64,000 bases of DNA, taken from positions 6,188,514 through 6,252,513 of the forward strand of contig JACDOX010000001.1 of assembly GCA_014549065.1 (NCBI GenBank), given 5' to 3'. Shown piece after piece: positions 38,789 to 53,440 of the stretch (positions are counted from its first letter, which is position 1; each line of letters starts with the position of its first letter). A program made the position numbers and the translations under genes. The DNA comes from Cardinalis cardinalis (lineage: Eukaryota > Chordata > Aves > Passeriformes > Cardinalidae). The notes beneath the pieces are model-generated. The model searched no databases. It had not been told where the DNA came from and saw only the letters and a program-made list of their open reading frames with translations.

Positions 38789-41700
38789 GAACTCGGCTAG
38801 NCATCAGCACTGCGCCAGCAAAGGTGCAGAGCCCGCCGATGGGAAAACCTAAAGCTTCAGCATTTCCATCAACAAGTGTCAAGTGTCTTCACTGCTGTCA
38901 CATACCATCCTGCAAATAACATTNTTCTAATTTTCAATACACATGACACAGCAACAGACTTTTTTTAGGTATTTTGTAATTTGGTATTCTTGGCTTTATA
39001 TGATGGCTCAAGTTATTGCAGTATCACAAGACTTTCTACTGATGACACCCACCAAGTGCCTCAGCATTTTCAATAATGGTTCACACACAAAATCTCGAAG
39101 CCAAGAACAGAAAAAAGTGTTATTGACAGCATGACATTGAGGGAAGTAGGGGAGAAGAGAAATGGAGTCTCCTCTCAAGAATGAGACACAGCAAAACAGT
39201 GTGGCTATTTGGCAGTGCAGTTGAAGGCTACATATCATTCTGNACACACTGCCCCATCTGAAGAAGGNGACATTAAGCAGATGACAGTGATGGTGTTTAG
39301 GCCAGACACCTAGCCTAGGTATCTTGGTTTGGTTTGCATTCCTTACTCATCTACAGTGNTCTACTCTGTACTGTACAGGTAGGCAAAATGCTGCTCAATG
39401 GAAAGTATTTTTGTTCAAAAACAAAAAATGCCCTAGGAAGTGAAAGAAATAGATCTTTTCATGAGAAGCGGCCTCTTGTGCTGCAGAGAAATACTTTTTC
39501 ATAGTTTACTTCCCCCCAATGCTTTTAAACATACAAAAGAAAACATCTCAGAAGCCATTTTAGCACAGCTGGAAAAAAAAGGACAAGTTTGTCAAATCNT
39601 CCTTGTGACAGCTGACCCAGGACCAAGATAAAAACAGCAGAGCATACTATGATGAAACTTTCTACACAGCTGAATGCTCACCAAAAACATTCTCTGAAGC
39701 TCCCTGATATTAAAACTTAAACACATGCAGTTCACAAAGAGCACAAGCAGCATTCTGATGCCTGTTACACCAAGAGGTATAGACACTTCACAAGAAATAT
39801 GAAGGCTGGTCAAATTCACAAAATGCAGCTATTGCTTTTAGCCTTAGGAACTCTGGAATACACAAGCCAACAAAAATTACAGGGTAGGAGTTAAAATTTC
39901 AATATAGTCTTGATAAAATATTAACTTAATTAAACCAACTGCAATTAAAACAATCTTCATTTTCCATTCCATACTACTCATGAATTTATTTTCAGAAGCT
40001 GGAACCCTATCTTGCAGTCTCTTATATTCACAATAAAAATGAAATGNAAACACACTTTCCAATTTCTCTAACAATCCACACAACTGTGTAACACCACCAC
40101 CTCTGACCCATTTCTGACCTAACTTGTAACCAATTTCAGTGAAATACATTAAATAATTTCTGGGTGGTTTTTTGATGGTTTTCCTTTTTTTTAATATTGT
40201 CACATTAATTGAACATGTATTTTTTGACTGTGGCTAAGAAGAGATGACAATCTGACTGCATTTTAATTCTTCACTATTTTATAAGATATGCAAAACTCTT
40301 AGCTGAAAAGTTAGTAATGAGGTACAAGGTTCGCCAAGTTTTTTGCCAGCTTTTAAAGGGGCACAAGTTTTGCATGTTTCAGAATTTCTACAAATGTATT
40401 TGCACTTCAAATTAATTTGCTGGGCCACTAAGGACTTGCACACTTTCTTAAAGACACTTTAAATACCATGCTAGCAAGGTATCCAGTTAATTTGCCAGAC
40501 AAAACCTCACTGACACTGCTAAATCCATACAATTCCAAGTATCTTAAAATTAACTATCTTGTAATACTGACACAGTCTGACTCCATGTAGACAACTACAA
40601 TACATGCTGCTTGAGCTGACTTACTTGATCCTTACTTTCTTCCAAAGAAAGCAGAATAACAAAATAATAAATGGAATCAGCCNTATTTGTAGTCTCCTCC
40701 TCACAACTAACACAATTTTCACTAACACATCAGCTTGGAGAAAGATGACAATCAGGAATGTGATACATTACTTTAAACNCATACATAGAATACAACCTTG
40801 CTTTGTGAATCCTCCCTCTTTCCTTTAAGAGGGAGAAGACAGCAGTAAGTCACTGAGCTGCACATTAATATTAGAATTCAGCTGTTCAGTTTCCCAAAAN
40901 GGAATATTCTGTGACTGGCAGTAGAAGGGAATTACCATGAATGTATGCATGGGCCTGACATACTTCAAGTTAACAGTTTCAGTTTACTCATAGAAAAAAT
41001 CAACAACATTGCTCTAATCAGCAGAGATTTAAAATTCCCCAGGCTACTAATCAAGTATCAGACCTACTCCTTTCTGTCCAGACTCAATACANTCTGCAAT
41101 TATATTCTTGCAGCAGTTACGGACTCAAGATCACGTTTTGCCTGTCCTCATACCATCCAATGACTCCTACAACCACAGGACTCCACTTTAAGTTTAGCTT
41201 CCCTTTTTCTCCCAAGTATAATAGTGACTCACACAAGGAAATTCAACCTCAAACTGCAGAGCTGAGCTTAGGATTTCAGCAGGAGCTTTCAAACAAACAG
41301 TATGATTGATTATGATCTGAAAGGAAAAGAATAAGTCTAATACTACTTTCACCCAGCAAAGACTNGAGAAAACCAAAATATCAAGTATGTGCTGGCAGCA
41401 ACTGTAGTAGGTGACTATAAAAAATTAAGAATAAAATGTGGGACACAGAGGAATTTTACAATAAAGTCTTCATAAACATTTTTTATAAACTTTTATACCT
41501 ATACTTGCTACTAAATTGATACTGGAGGCAGCAAAAGGTTTAAGTACTTTGGAAATCCAACTATTACAACTACCTTCTCTTCCACAGCTATTTGTTTTGT
41601 CACTCCAAGCACTTACGAAAGAAGAAAAGCTATTGTTTTTAGGATATAAGATGCTACTTGGNGCATTAAGGAAAACTCTACAGAGAACACTGCACATTTT

Positions 41701-43689
41701 TGAAGTCTATACTCTAGACTAATCTTACTTAAAAACATTCATTCCTAAACTGCTGTTCAGTGGGTCACTTCAAGAAGCTCTTCAAGTTAAACAGAAAAAA
41801 GTACAAAACCAAGTAGAGTCAGCTCTCCAGTGCAGTGCACTCCACAGAGCATACTTCAAGGTTCTTTGCAATATGGCAATGGAACAAAAAATAGACCACA
41901 GGATTAGCGTTAAGTCAAATGAATGTAAACAGCTACAACTACTGACTTAACCTGAATTGCATTGACCTACTTGGGCAGAAAATGTTTGTCAAGTCTGATG
42001 TAAGCTTAAGCTCTGATCTTCCTGTTTGAGCTTTCAACAGCTGTTTATACAAGATTCCAGGTATGTGCCTGCTTTCACTCTCCCTCCACCTACAGTCACC
42101 TGAACACACCAAACCGCAGACGTGGTACTGCATTTCTCTCAAAAGAGGTACTGAAACTTAGGGAACTCCTCAAATGTATGAGCAGTGACAAGCATATAAG
42201 CACATGATCAAATGAATTTAACCTTGGCAGCTACACAAGGGCATAATTTTGGAGCAACTTGCTGAGTAGCTACTGAACTTTTTTTTTAATACTAAGACAG
42301 CTCACAGAAACTTGAGTAAAAAATAATAACAGAATTTTGTTAGTTGCTTTTGTGTCTGTTTTTTGCTGTTCTTTGAANGAGGAGACATTCCCTTCCTGGT
42401 CTATACTGTCTCTTGTACTTAATTTGTTCTTCTCATCTGAAATTCTATCTACCCTCTTCCAACCATTCCAGTAGTATGAATGCTGAAAGGAACATTTTTC
42501 TATACATGCCAGACCTGTTCTCAGGTATGCTGATAAAGGCTTGAAAATTCAGTACCTTTTATTACAAAGCAAAGCAAACAATCCTACTTACTTCCTGGAC
42601 TAAAATTTTAATGTTCAGCTTAACCCCACNTCCTGACTTAGCTCTCCTTATTGCTTAAAATCTGGGCAACCAAAAACTCTTTGCAAAGCTAAGCCTCTCA
42701 GGCTTCAGCAGTTTCTTCTTCAAATATGGACTTCAAATTCTTATTCAAATATAGACAACAGGTTGTGCATATACCTTTATGACTGAATGAACACTAGCTC
42801 TGCCCTGAGTACTGAACAGTGTACCATCAATTACAGACNTCAAAATAATTAATATTGCTTCTCTACCCACAACAGTCCAAAACAATTCCTGTTGTTTATC
42901 TGTAAGACAATGCACCAAAATGCTCTTGTCTCTGGGAAGCCTAAGATGACTTAATAACACTGAAGATCTAAGCAAAAGATAGCAGTTTAACCCAATGTCT
43001 AATATGCAGAAAGATCCCCTACACTTCCTCTGATCCAAGTGTCCGTGACAGAACCTGGCAGTCCTCTTCTAGCACAATTTGTAAAGGTCTCAGCTCCTGA
43101 GAGGTGTGCCTACAGCTCTGTCTATNCCCAGGCCACAACTATTTTTAGTTTGTCCAGTATAAACGAGCCAAAGAGCTTTATCACAGGCTGGTTGGGAGAA
43201 AGGGGAAAGATGAAAAGCTTCTCTTGAGGGCCTAACAGACCCACAAAAACAGAAGGTACCAGGTAATAGCAGTTTGTTCACTGCCTAAAATATCAGGACT
43301 TCACTAGAGAGATGAATTGATGATGCTTAATACATACAGATGTCTGATATTCACTGAGCCTGTCTCANGCACCTGTTTTGCATATCAGAAACTGCTGTCT
43401 GTGCACATACTTCACAAATTAGTGAACTACAGAGTTACCAGGCTGCAAAACTCATTGCCACAATACACAGCTTTGTAGAAGGATATTTAACAGAGTATTC
43501 ATTTCAAGCAGATTCATATAAGCTATAATAGGCAAATGTTAAGAATCAGAAGAGCTGTAGAGTGATGTGTAAAAAGAACTGGTTCTGGTACATCTAATTC
43601 TGTTTGGCCTGAAAAGGCAAAGGCATAAAAGTGACACAACATTTCTGCAAAGTTTAATATTGTGATTGCTTTCCATCTAAGACACCTTG

Positions 43690-43714
43690 ATATATATATA
43701 TATATGTATATATA
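43690..43714. repeat. (TA)n microsatellite
   Basis: Alternating TA with one G interruption, in PCMTD1 intron 1. Confidence 0.9.
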
Positions 43715-45299
43715 AAAAGAACGATAGTGAGAGAATCAACATTTTTTAAACAAAACTTGTTTCTTTTCATAAAAGATGGTTAATAATTTAGTTTGGTCAA
43801 CCAGAACATAAAAATTATGCTCCTTGGAGTAATCATCAGAGAGTCCCTAGTAACAACTGGGGGATGGGGAAGGAGAATCCTCTTTTATAATGAAATACAA
43901 AGCAGATTTTGTACAAGAACTGAAACATATTTTCCTAACCTTTTACCATAAAAGTTATAGTTCTTAAGCAGATCAAGTCNCACTTCATATAACTTTGACT
44001 AGGCAAAATGTGGCCCATGACAAAATTTTCACTATTTTAGCCAGTACTAAAGTNCAAAAACTTACTGCACATAAACATTTCAAGTTATTTAAATAACTCA
44101 CTTCCAGCAGCAACAGAACAACATACGCCTGTTGCCTTTAGCAAAAGAAAACAGAAATGAGGTCAAGTGTAAAAATAGAAGATAGTTGCATTCCTGACAC
44201 TTGAAACCTCATCTTGGAGCTATGCATTTACTTCAGTCTCCACAAAGAAAAAAAAACCAGGCCCAATTAAAAACAGAAATATCAACCAACTTTACCAACC
44301 TCCAAGGACACTAAAATTTTTTTGTTTCTAATCTTCAGAAATGTATCTAAAAACTTCAAAATAGCACACAATAATCATAGCATAAGCAACTTAAATACTG
44401 TATTATCATGAAATTTACTTTCACAGCCTCAGAATCTCAACTTTTATTTATTATGCATCCTCTTCTTATGAGATGCTAAACAAATACAATTTAAGGAAAA
44501 AAATATATCCCAATTCTTATGTGTTTAATTCTTAAAACAGCACAGTGCAATACAACAGTATCTTTTGAGAAGTTTTATTACTTAGTCCTGTGATTTTCAA
44601 GAAGGAAGAATGAGTAAAGCCTNCTCCTCTTTCCTGCTTCTCTTCCTCAGAACCACAAAACAAAACTCTTTCCCTGCAATCTTCNAGAAGCATCACACTG
44701 GAATCACCATTTTTTTCAAATTTAACTTGTTTACNAACACTTGCACACTGAGTTAGTGCTTTATCTTGTCAATAAAAGCAACAGATATCTACCCCACTTT
44801 CTTCTTTTTAATTCCCAAATCCTGCATAACCAAAAGCTTTAGACTTTAAGAATTCGTATCATAATTTGTCTCAGACTCCACACATACCATAAATGCATAT
44901 ACAGCACAACCTATAATGATGTGACTTTGTCCATAAATCTCTACCACTTAGGATTTTCAATGCTTACTTTATATAAAACAGAGATCAACTTCCCTTTCAT
45001 GGTTCTAACCAAAAGAAAGTGATGAATCATCCAAACTTCCAAAACATACGAATCAAGTACAAACTAAATCTATATTAAAATTTTACCAAAGTCTCTAGTC
45101 ATCCAGGAAAAAAAAAACAACAGTTTTCTTTACAATGTAAAAGGTTACAGCATTAATACTATGATCAAAATCTGTTTCACAAAGGTTCATGCAAATATTT
45201 TACTATTCTCCCTACTTTGATGTAATGCTTCAAGGTATTGCTTTTGTAACAGTATCATTTTAACTTACACCTCCGTGGCCAGTCAGTACTTTCCACCTT

Positions 45300-46378
45300 A
45301 AATTTTCCACAGGGCTTGCAAATGATTAAGCAGATTATCTGCCTGCACATATCAAAGTTAACTTTATTGGGTTATGTGACAGAAAGCTATTCTGCACACA
45401 AAGGAGCAGGGGTGGATTTACAAGTGGGCGAAACATGTGAATACCCTGACCCAGCCTACTATCGGCTCTCCCCACATTCCCACTACAAGCTCTCTCCACA
45501 TTCCCATTACCACCATGCCTCTCCAAGGCATTTCTCAGATCCAAAGGTGCGACTTTTACAGAGCTACAAAAGTAGCTCTGTAAAAGCTCCCATGGAGNGC
45601 AGGGGAAAGGGATTTTGGGATGGCACAGGTCCTGTGAGTGNATGCTTGGAGGAGGAACCAGAGGTGGGGAAAGGGAAAAATCAGCGACTAGGGGAGAAAC
45701 AAGCATGGGAAAGCCACAGCTATAGTGACAAGATGGACACGTCATCTGTCACCAGGCTGCAGGTCAGTATGTGTGTCCAGCTATGCCCTGCCTCTCCTGT
45801 CAGACTGTCAATCTCCTTCTGCAATTCTATCTTGGGCCTCTGCTGGGTGCCCATGTGCACCTACAAGACATGGAGTGAGCTTCTGCAGGTCCCGGTGCAA
45901 TCACACAGAGTACCAAGCTGGACTGGCCAGCAAACCAGCAGAGTGGCCTTGGGACTGGGACAGGACACACTGGCTGAGCGAGGCAGCTGAGGCAGCTGGA
46001 GGAACAAAGACGGGTCCAAGGTGAGCTGCTGGAGAATCTGTGGTGTTTGGGACTGGCAGCTGAGCACATGCATGTGCGTAAGAGGCAATGGGNCATAAAC
46101 AGACCGAAGAGTTCCAGGGTAGAATGAGTGCCTAAACCCAGTAACTGGAAAGATTTGTAATACATACACACATATATGTTTGCACACATTCAGCTTGACC
46201 ATCCAGAAAGAGTAACAGGATGAGGCCACTGGTGCTGTTTGTGCTTGCCTGAGTGCCATCTCCCGTGTTGGTGTGGTGNCTATGGACGTAGATGCTGAAT
46301 ACANCTGTTTGTTTGCTACTGAGAATACGTGCTTAGCCTCACAACTCACTGGACCTGAGGCCATGGACACCTAAACTA
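45300..46378 (-). mobile_element. GC-richer repeat-like insert in PCMTD1 intron 1, possibly LTR-derived
   Basis: About 1.1 kb of moderately GC-rich sequence stands out from the AT-rich intron. It has long open frames on both strands (for example 45316-45990 plus and 45861-46370 minus) with no recognisable protein. On the minus strand an AATAAAG at 45362-45368 is followed by a T/G-rich stretch, as in an LTR R/U5. A short degenerate direct repeat (CTCCCCACATTCCCACTAC type) lies at 45467-45513 and a perfect hairpin at 45553-45586. An ERV origin is inferred; boundaries are approximate. Confidence 0.4.
45553..45586. repeat. Perfect 15-bp inverted repeat with 4-nt loop
   Basis: Arm CTTTTACAGAGCTAC at 45553-45567 is exactly complementary to GTAGCTCTGTAAAAG at 45572-45586, separated by AAAA. 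It lies inside the repeat-like insert at 45.3-46.4 kb. Confidence 0.95.
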
Positions 46379-49300
46379 AAAACTAGAAATACTTGAACAA
46401 AACTCCTTAGAGCTCTTCTTTAAAAGCACAAACCAAAATATAAACACATCATAATTTTGAAAATGTTTCTGAATTACTGGTTTTCTTTTTCTTCANGTAT
46501 GAATCAAGTACTACTGTAAATGTGGCTCCAAAGTTATAATTTACTTACAGTACCAACAATGGCAGATGTCACCTGGGAAGGATTTGAAGCATTTGTGAAA
46601 GCTCCACTAACCATTCCAAGATATTAATGCAAACTCTTCAGCAAGAAATGGAAGTTGAGAACCTTTTATCATTGCCTATATAGCAGCTCTGCACTTGCAC
46701 AGCTNAGGATAATCATCATTCCCACAATCTGACTGTACCAGTTTTTTTGCAGTCATACAAAGCACATGGTTTTCACCTTACGTAAGTGTAGTTTACAGAT
46801 ACAACACAAGAGGCTGCTACACTCACACAACCTGATGTAGTTATATCATGGACAACTCCAGTTTATCCAGAGCATGCCAGAATGGAGAAGGCAAATTTTA
46901 CACTGACTTTTTCTGACAACTGAATTACTTCAGAAAACATCACAGAATCTCAGGAAACTTGGCAGTAATGAGCCTTAGTCATGATGAATGCATAATTAAC
47001 TGAAGCAAATAACAAGAGACTAAGGCCTATGGGATTTTATAATACTGCAGATGTCAGCTCAGCAGAAGTCAAAGAAACTCGGCAGCTTGACTTNTTTGCG
47101 TCCTTCCAAGTTCACTGACCTTCTGACCGCAATAATGCCAAATTTAGAGTTTCTTGAAGGAAGAACACAGCAAAGCTTAACAAACTGGACTACATGGAAT
47201 GAAAGGAAAACCACAGCTCATTCTCAAAAGGGTAGAGGAAACAGTTTTGTAAATAAAGAGCAGGATCACATGCCCAGCAGAAAAAGAGCCAGCAAAACCC
47301 CACCCACCGAATCCAACAAGAACGACAACAGCAAACAAGAATTTCATGAGTCTCAGGCAAAAATTTTCAAATGAAAGTCAAATCCTGTAATGGCAAACTG
47401 ATGTACCAGTAGAAATACAGCATTCCTGATTATTTGAAGTTATTTATACTACAGAAATATTAACCATTTATGAAAATTAAGCATCTCCTTTAGCAACTGC
47501 TTTGGAGTTCAGTCTTTCAGCAATGCTGACTTGCATTCATTTCAGTCATACCTATCAAGCAAAAACAACAGTTCTGAAAATATGATTAAGAGGATAGTGG
47601 CTCCCACAATAATTTCATTTTTTAACTTTAATATACAGACCATGATATAACAGCACAGTCATCCTGACTGGGTTGAATAGCATTACTTGGCTTTTTCTTT
47701 TATATGTCAAGAAAACCACATGGTAATTCCCAAATATCTGCTATAAACACTTGCTATAGAAATAAAAAAAATCTCAGAATAGTAATCACTTCTCATTTTC
47801 TGCCAACCACATGGTCTCAATTCCTCTTTTAATGTTAAAACAACTACTTATAGGAATCAAGCCTTTCATCTGGGATGGGGATGCCACAGGCATATCAACT
47901 GCCAACTCTGATTCACTAGCTGACTATTACTATAAACAATTCCAATAACTATCACTTCACATGCAAAAACCACACATTGATACAGAAATCTCCTTTTGGA
48001 GAAGCAGATTTATCTTTTTTTTTAAATATGAACAAATAATTAGGACACGTCACCTCTGAGATGATCTCATTGAAATCTAGTTAACTTTCACTCCTGAAGA
48101 CAACTAATAACCAACTATATTTGTTTTACTTGAAGAATGGTACCAATACATGCTTTTAATAGTTACATTCCTTTTGTGTCTACAATATTACTGCATACTG
48201 CCTTTCACTACATCTTTAACTAGTATTTTAGAACAACTCTGATGACTCTAACTCTTACCACTAAATCTAAAATGACATTTGTAGACATCAGCTGGAAAAA
48301 AAAAATCTTCCCAGTGACAGATGCCTCCTAGAGGAACATTATCCAGTATTACAAAGTTGTCAGCGTTCATCCTGAAAATAGTTTTCAAGATTGCTTAATT
48401 TGCCATTAGAAATATGCACCTATCACTTAAAACTTTAACAAGCCAGTTGTTAAAAAAGGGAAGAAATAATTATGATTACTGACAGCTTTAATAAGACTTA
48501 TCTGTTTAGAAATCATGCAAAGAAAAGGTTTTGTAATAAAAACAGCAAGCTTCTTGTACTTGTGATGTGATGTGAGTGCTCTAACACAGACCTGTAGTGC
48601 TATTTTAGGTGCTCATGCTAACTGTTGGCTACTCGGTCGGTGCTACAGCAACAATTAGTGCTAAACAACGAAACAGAAAACTCCTCTGGCCACATCCTGT
48701 CTTTGCTTCTCTGCAACTAAGTCAGAGGAGCTGCTCTTTCTGTGTCACTTAAGACTGCTTTGAGAGGAACCTAACAGCTGGGAATGGAAAAGCAACCAGA
48801 TAAAAGACATTATTGGCCAAAAGAAATCAGAAGAGCAAACCTGGAGACACTGACTTGAAGTCTCTCAATTGCCACAGAATTGGTTGGTTGTCCACATATT
48901 CTCTGTTCATATGTGTCTTTAAACACACACCATCTCCAGTAAAGCATGCATTTCATCAACCAAGACAAGGGCTCTCTTCTCTAACTGCTGAGCTATCTCT
49001 TATTCAGATTTTTCCTCCCATTTTTTTTGTTTTTAATACTTCAAATAATGTAGGCCTCCAGTAAATCCTCTCATATCTAACAGCTCCATGCTGACAACTC
49101 TGATGCCCTGCAGCACCACCACAAAAATACCTTTCATTCAGGATTAAAAACATATCANGTCACTATCAAACCACTTGATGAAAGCCTGTTACCTTTCAAA
49201 CCTGATTTTAAGGTTTTGTTGTCAATTTCTGAATTGNTTCCTGAAACAAGTTCTTCAACATTAATTCCAATCGTACTCTTTTGCACCCTAGAAACACAGC

Positions 49301-52300
49301 AAATCCAACTCTGCTTTGCAACTGTATGATGACCAAATACTACTGTGAGAAAATCAACTGAAATGCTATACTTGAGAGGCATACCAAACCTCACCTGTTA
49401 TGTAACCTTAACAACACTCAAGAGTATCTTAAACCTCCAATTNCACACAACTCATAGAGCTCAATACTCTGCACTTGTAAAAGCAAAATCTTAACATCCT
49501 TTCTTCACTAAACAAAACAAAGAGGTCCAAAACTAGCCTTTATTAAATACATTTTCTAAGCAGCAGGCTCCAAGTATTTTTTCTGTCCCAAGACAGCCCC
49601 TCTAAGAAGAGAAGTTCCACAGTAATTCCCCACTCTAGAACTTCACTGTATGAGAATACACCAGAATCTGTAGCCTGTGAGTTCCCATGGTGACTCTTGA
49701 TGTCACACCTAATTGCTTTTAGGACTGTGGGGCTTGTCTTTCTCTGCTTATTTTAAATGTTCTGTAATGACCTCTAAACCACTGTCTTTTCCTCACAATA
49801 AAGGACAATTCATACTTTTGTGCTTCAATTGAAAGAACTGATAACATTAATTGAGAAATATATCACATACCAATTGCAGTCACAATGTATAAGTGATAAA
49901 GACCCTACAAGTGTTCTCCAGACCTGTTTACAACCCGAAAGGTTCCAATCCTTTTCTTCTTTCCAAAAATAAGTTTCTTTGGACTAACTGCCATTTTTAA
50001 AGACATTTTTGCTTACAGTTTACTTTTACTTCTTACTTTCAACATTTCCAATAAGCTTCTGATCAGAAGTAGATTCAGCAAGAATCCACACACATACATT
50101 CCATCAGCATTCCAAGCTCCTTGAGGTTAACATCACCGTGGACTTTGCAACACTTTCTCTGAAACGTGAAGTAGGCATGACATACCAGTACAAAAAGGAC
50201 AGAAAACCAACACCCCTCTTCTGAATGCCAGCCAGCTATCTTTCAGTTCTACGAAATATTATATTCAGCATCCTGAGCTGCTATAAATTCTATCCTTTCT
50301 TCAAGGACCAGATGTCCAGCCCAAATTTCTTAAGTAACACAGCAGCAGAAACTGCTTTAAGAGCTTGCATGAAGGAGGCCTGAAGGCTTTCATTAACATC
50401 CAGTGCACACAAATAAGGCCCAAAGGAATTGGAGCACAGTAGTTATTTCCTGATATAATTATACCCATAATATTTGATATAACTACCACACTTCAGTCCC
50501 TATAACTCCATAAATGATGAAGCAGAACAGTGAACACAGTTTGGCAAAGCAGATACACTAAAAGAATTCTCCATCCAAAAAATCCACACTTGTTGGAGAG
50601 GATGAAATACACAGATCAACTTCCAACCCCACCGGAAGATTCCTGGAGTGCCTCAGGCCAGTCACACACCTGATCACTCATTTGCAAAACATAATTGCAT
50701 CTACATTCTACCCACTTTTGCTCTGAGGAGCTTACATTTTAAGTAGGTAAAACAAATGAGATTATATAAATGATGTCTGCATTCAAAAGTGCCAAGTGCT
50801 GGAGATTTCAAGGCACTTTTCTTACACAGAGAGCTAATTAATCATCAGCTCCAGAACATCACTTTCAGTTCAGCAGGGTAGAATAGCAGATCTCTGTGAC
50901 ATTCCTACTGAAAACAGGAACAAAGCAGGAAATTACAAGAATGGGCACATGTAAAGACACCTCTCATCCAGAAAAAATTACTGTATTCTCAGATGTTTCT
51001 CTCCATGCACCTCTAAGACTGGCATGAGCATTATCATAACGCTTAGTATTTCAGAATTGCTTTTAATNTATTTGTTCTGGGGAACTTTTGAAACATCCGA
51101 CACAAACCTTTGTGAGACACTGCATGGGGAAATTTTATTGCCTGGTTCTGGGGGGAAAAAAACAAGAATGATGCACTACAATGTGTTGCAGTAGGAATTC
51201 TGTGCTAATGTCTTCCAAGTTTGCCTTAGACTTACACCTGCACTGGTATCATGCCTAAGAAGCCTACCTTCAGCTTCAGAATACACACTTCCATCTCAAA
51301 GTGCTTGAAGTTTACAGAAACACAGCCAAGTGACTGCTCTGGTACAATCCACCACAGGCATGGAAACTACAACACATGCCTGACACTGAGGTCCTATTTT
51401 TAAGTCTCATATTAGGCAGAAGCCTCTTCAAAAGGAGCTGCAGGTTGGGGCAGTCACTGACAGGCAAACAGAAGACTAAACAATAAAAAACACCAAACTG
51501 CCAAGACTATGATTATAAAATGGCAAGATTTCATAATTTATCAATAGAATACTGCAAAATTGAAACTTGCCAGTCACATATCTAAAGCAAGTAATGACAC
51601 AGATTANATGAAGCAAATCCAGAAAGAAGGCCAATTAGAGAGGCAGCGAGATTTTTACAAAAATTCTGGAGTGAAGATCAGAGATGATGCAAGGAAGGAA
51701 CCTAACCCTGCACAAACACAGTGATAAAATTTGGCCATCCAGGACTGTCCAGTATTGCATGTTTTCTGTTTCTGCGATTTGATTATATTCTCCTCACTGC
51801 AGACCTCCCAACAACATCCAATTGTATTTTCTAGCACTTCTGAGGGACACTGACTGTTGTAAAGAACATCTGGCTAAGTGTCCATCTCCAAAGCCCTTAT
51901 TGTGGCTCTCTGACCTCACTCACATACTTCTAACATTCCTATCATTATATTTATTCACCCAGTCAGTTAAAATACCAATCGATCTGTCATACATTTTTCN
52001 ACCTACAAAACCAAAATACTTTTCAAATTCTCCCAACAAATCAGGCAGGAGTTCTGCAGAAGACAGCTCCATTTATCCCAGCCTGATCCCTTCCAGAGAT
52101 CTTCTGCCCAGAGTAAGGTAATGGTCCTGTTGGGGGAAAAAAAGCGTATAGCACGTTATAATTCACTTGCAAGCAGAATGGATTAAGGTTACAAAGACAT
52201 TCTCACCACACATTATTGTAATTTACTAACTCTAAGCACTGGATTTTTGTGCCTTCCATCTAGAAAAGCATTCTCTGTCACACAGAGGTCACATGGTCAA

Positions 52301-52622
52301 GAGGAATTGGGTATCTTCATTGATTTGCTGAAGTGCTGACTAGCCTTATTCNGGGTATTTTTTGTGTGGGTCTCAACATTTGCTGCTCTTTACGAGAAGA
52401 AACCTCACATTCTTGCTAAAGCCTGCAGTTCCACTGTGCTTGACTTATTACTTGACAGGAGTAAAAAAAAAATACCCTCCAAGAGAATACCAACTATGTT
52501 GGCATTGGCAAGTACTGCAAGGACACAAGCATTTTCCACACACTGGAGCAGTTTAGCACTTTCCAAAGGATTTGTTTTCAAACAGACATCCCTCACCNTT
52601 CCACCTTGGGTGTTTGTTCCCA

Positions 52623-52690
52623 TTTTTGTTTTTGTTGGTTTCTTTTGTTGTTTTGTTTTTAGNTTTTTTTGTTGTTGTTGTTGTTGTTTT
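52623..52690. repeat. T-rich (TTTTG)n / (TTG)n microsatellite
   Basis: Mixed TTTTG and GTT units ending in a run of six or more GTT, at the edge of the CpG island in PCMTD1 intron 1. Confidence 0.9.
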
Positions 52691-53408
52691 ATGACAGAGC
52701 TGCATAAAGCAGGCCCCGGCTGCTGACCAAGTATCAAATAAATGCCAAGATTCCTTCTCCCTCTGACCCCCCCTTCTCTTCCTGCAACTTCAGAGCGAGC
52801 CGCGGACAGCTGCCGAGGCAGGGGGGAGGGCGCACGGAGGGCAGACCAGACCCGCACAAGCACTGCGGAGGCGGCCCGAGGTTTCGGGCCCAAGAGGAAT
52901 CCCATTAACACCACCGCAGACCGCAGCTCAGCTACAGACGTGACCCCAGGACGCCTCCTCCAGCTGATAACAACAAAGAAAACAGACGGGAGGAGGTGGC
53001 AGCCCCGGAGCCAGTTCCTGCTCCTCCCCTTAGTCTTCTCCCAGCCAAAACAGAGACCACAATATAAACAGAGACAAAATGTGCGTTTATGGCAAAGCGG
53101 GGGGCAGCGGCAGGCTGCTCCTCTTCCTCCGGCGGCAGCNGCCAGGAATGCTCACCGACCGACTCACCCTGGATTGCGGGCGAAAAGCGAAGTTACCGCG
53201 CATTTCACACACTTTATTTATGTAAACAAAGTATCTTACGCTTGCTGCAGCCGCACCACCTCCTCCACTCCCAAAAAGAGAAATACCCTGCATTAGCCCA
53301 CGGGTTTTTATTGAAACAAAACAAGATGTTGTCTCATGCAACCCTCCACGATGCCTCGGCCTGGAAGACGCAGTCCCCACAAACCCACGAGGTTGTAAAG
53401 ACTCGACA

Positions 53409-53440
53409 GTGAAAAAAAAACAAAAACAAAACAAACAAAC
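53409..53440. repeat. A-rich (CAAAA)n tract inside the CpG island
   Basis: AAAAAAAAA followed by CAAAAACAAAACAAACAAAC, an AT-rich interruption in the island. Confidence 0.85.

Noticed and set aside
45316..45990. 224-codon plus-strand frame
   Set aside because: Lies wholly inside the repeat-like insert, contains a hairpin and short direct repeats, overlaps long frames on the other strand, and matches no protein I know.
52405..52914. 169-codon minus-strand frame
   Set aside because: It reads through the (TTG)n repeat as poly-Gln/Lys and into the CpG island edge, without a recognisable protein.
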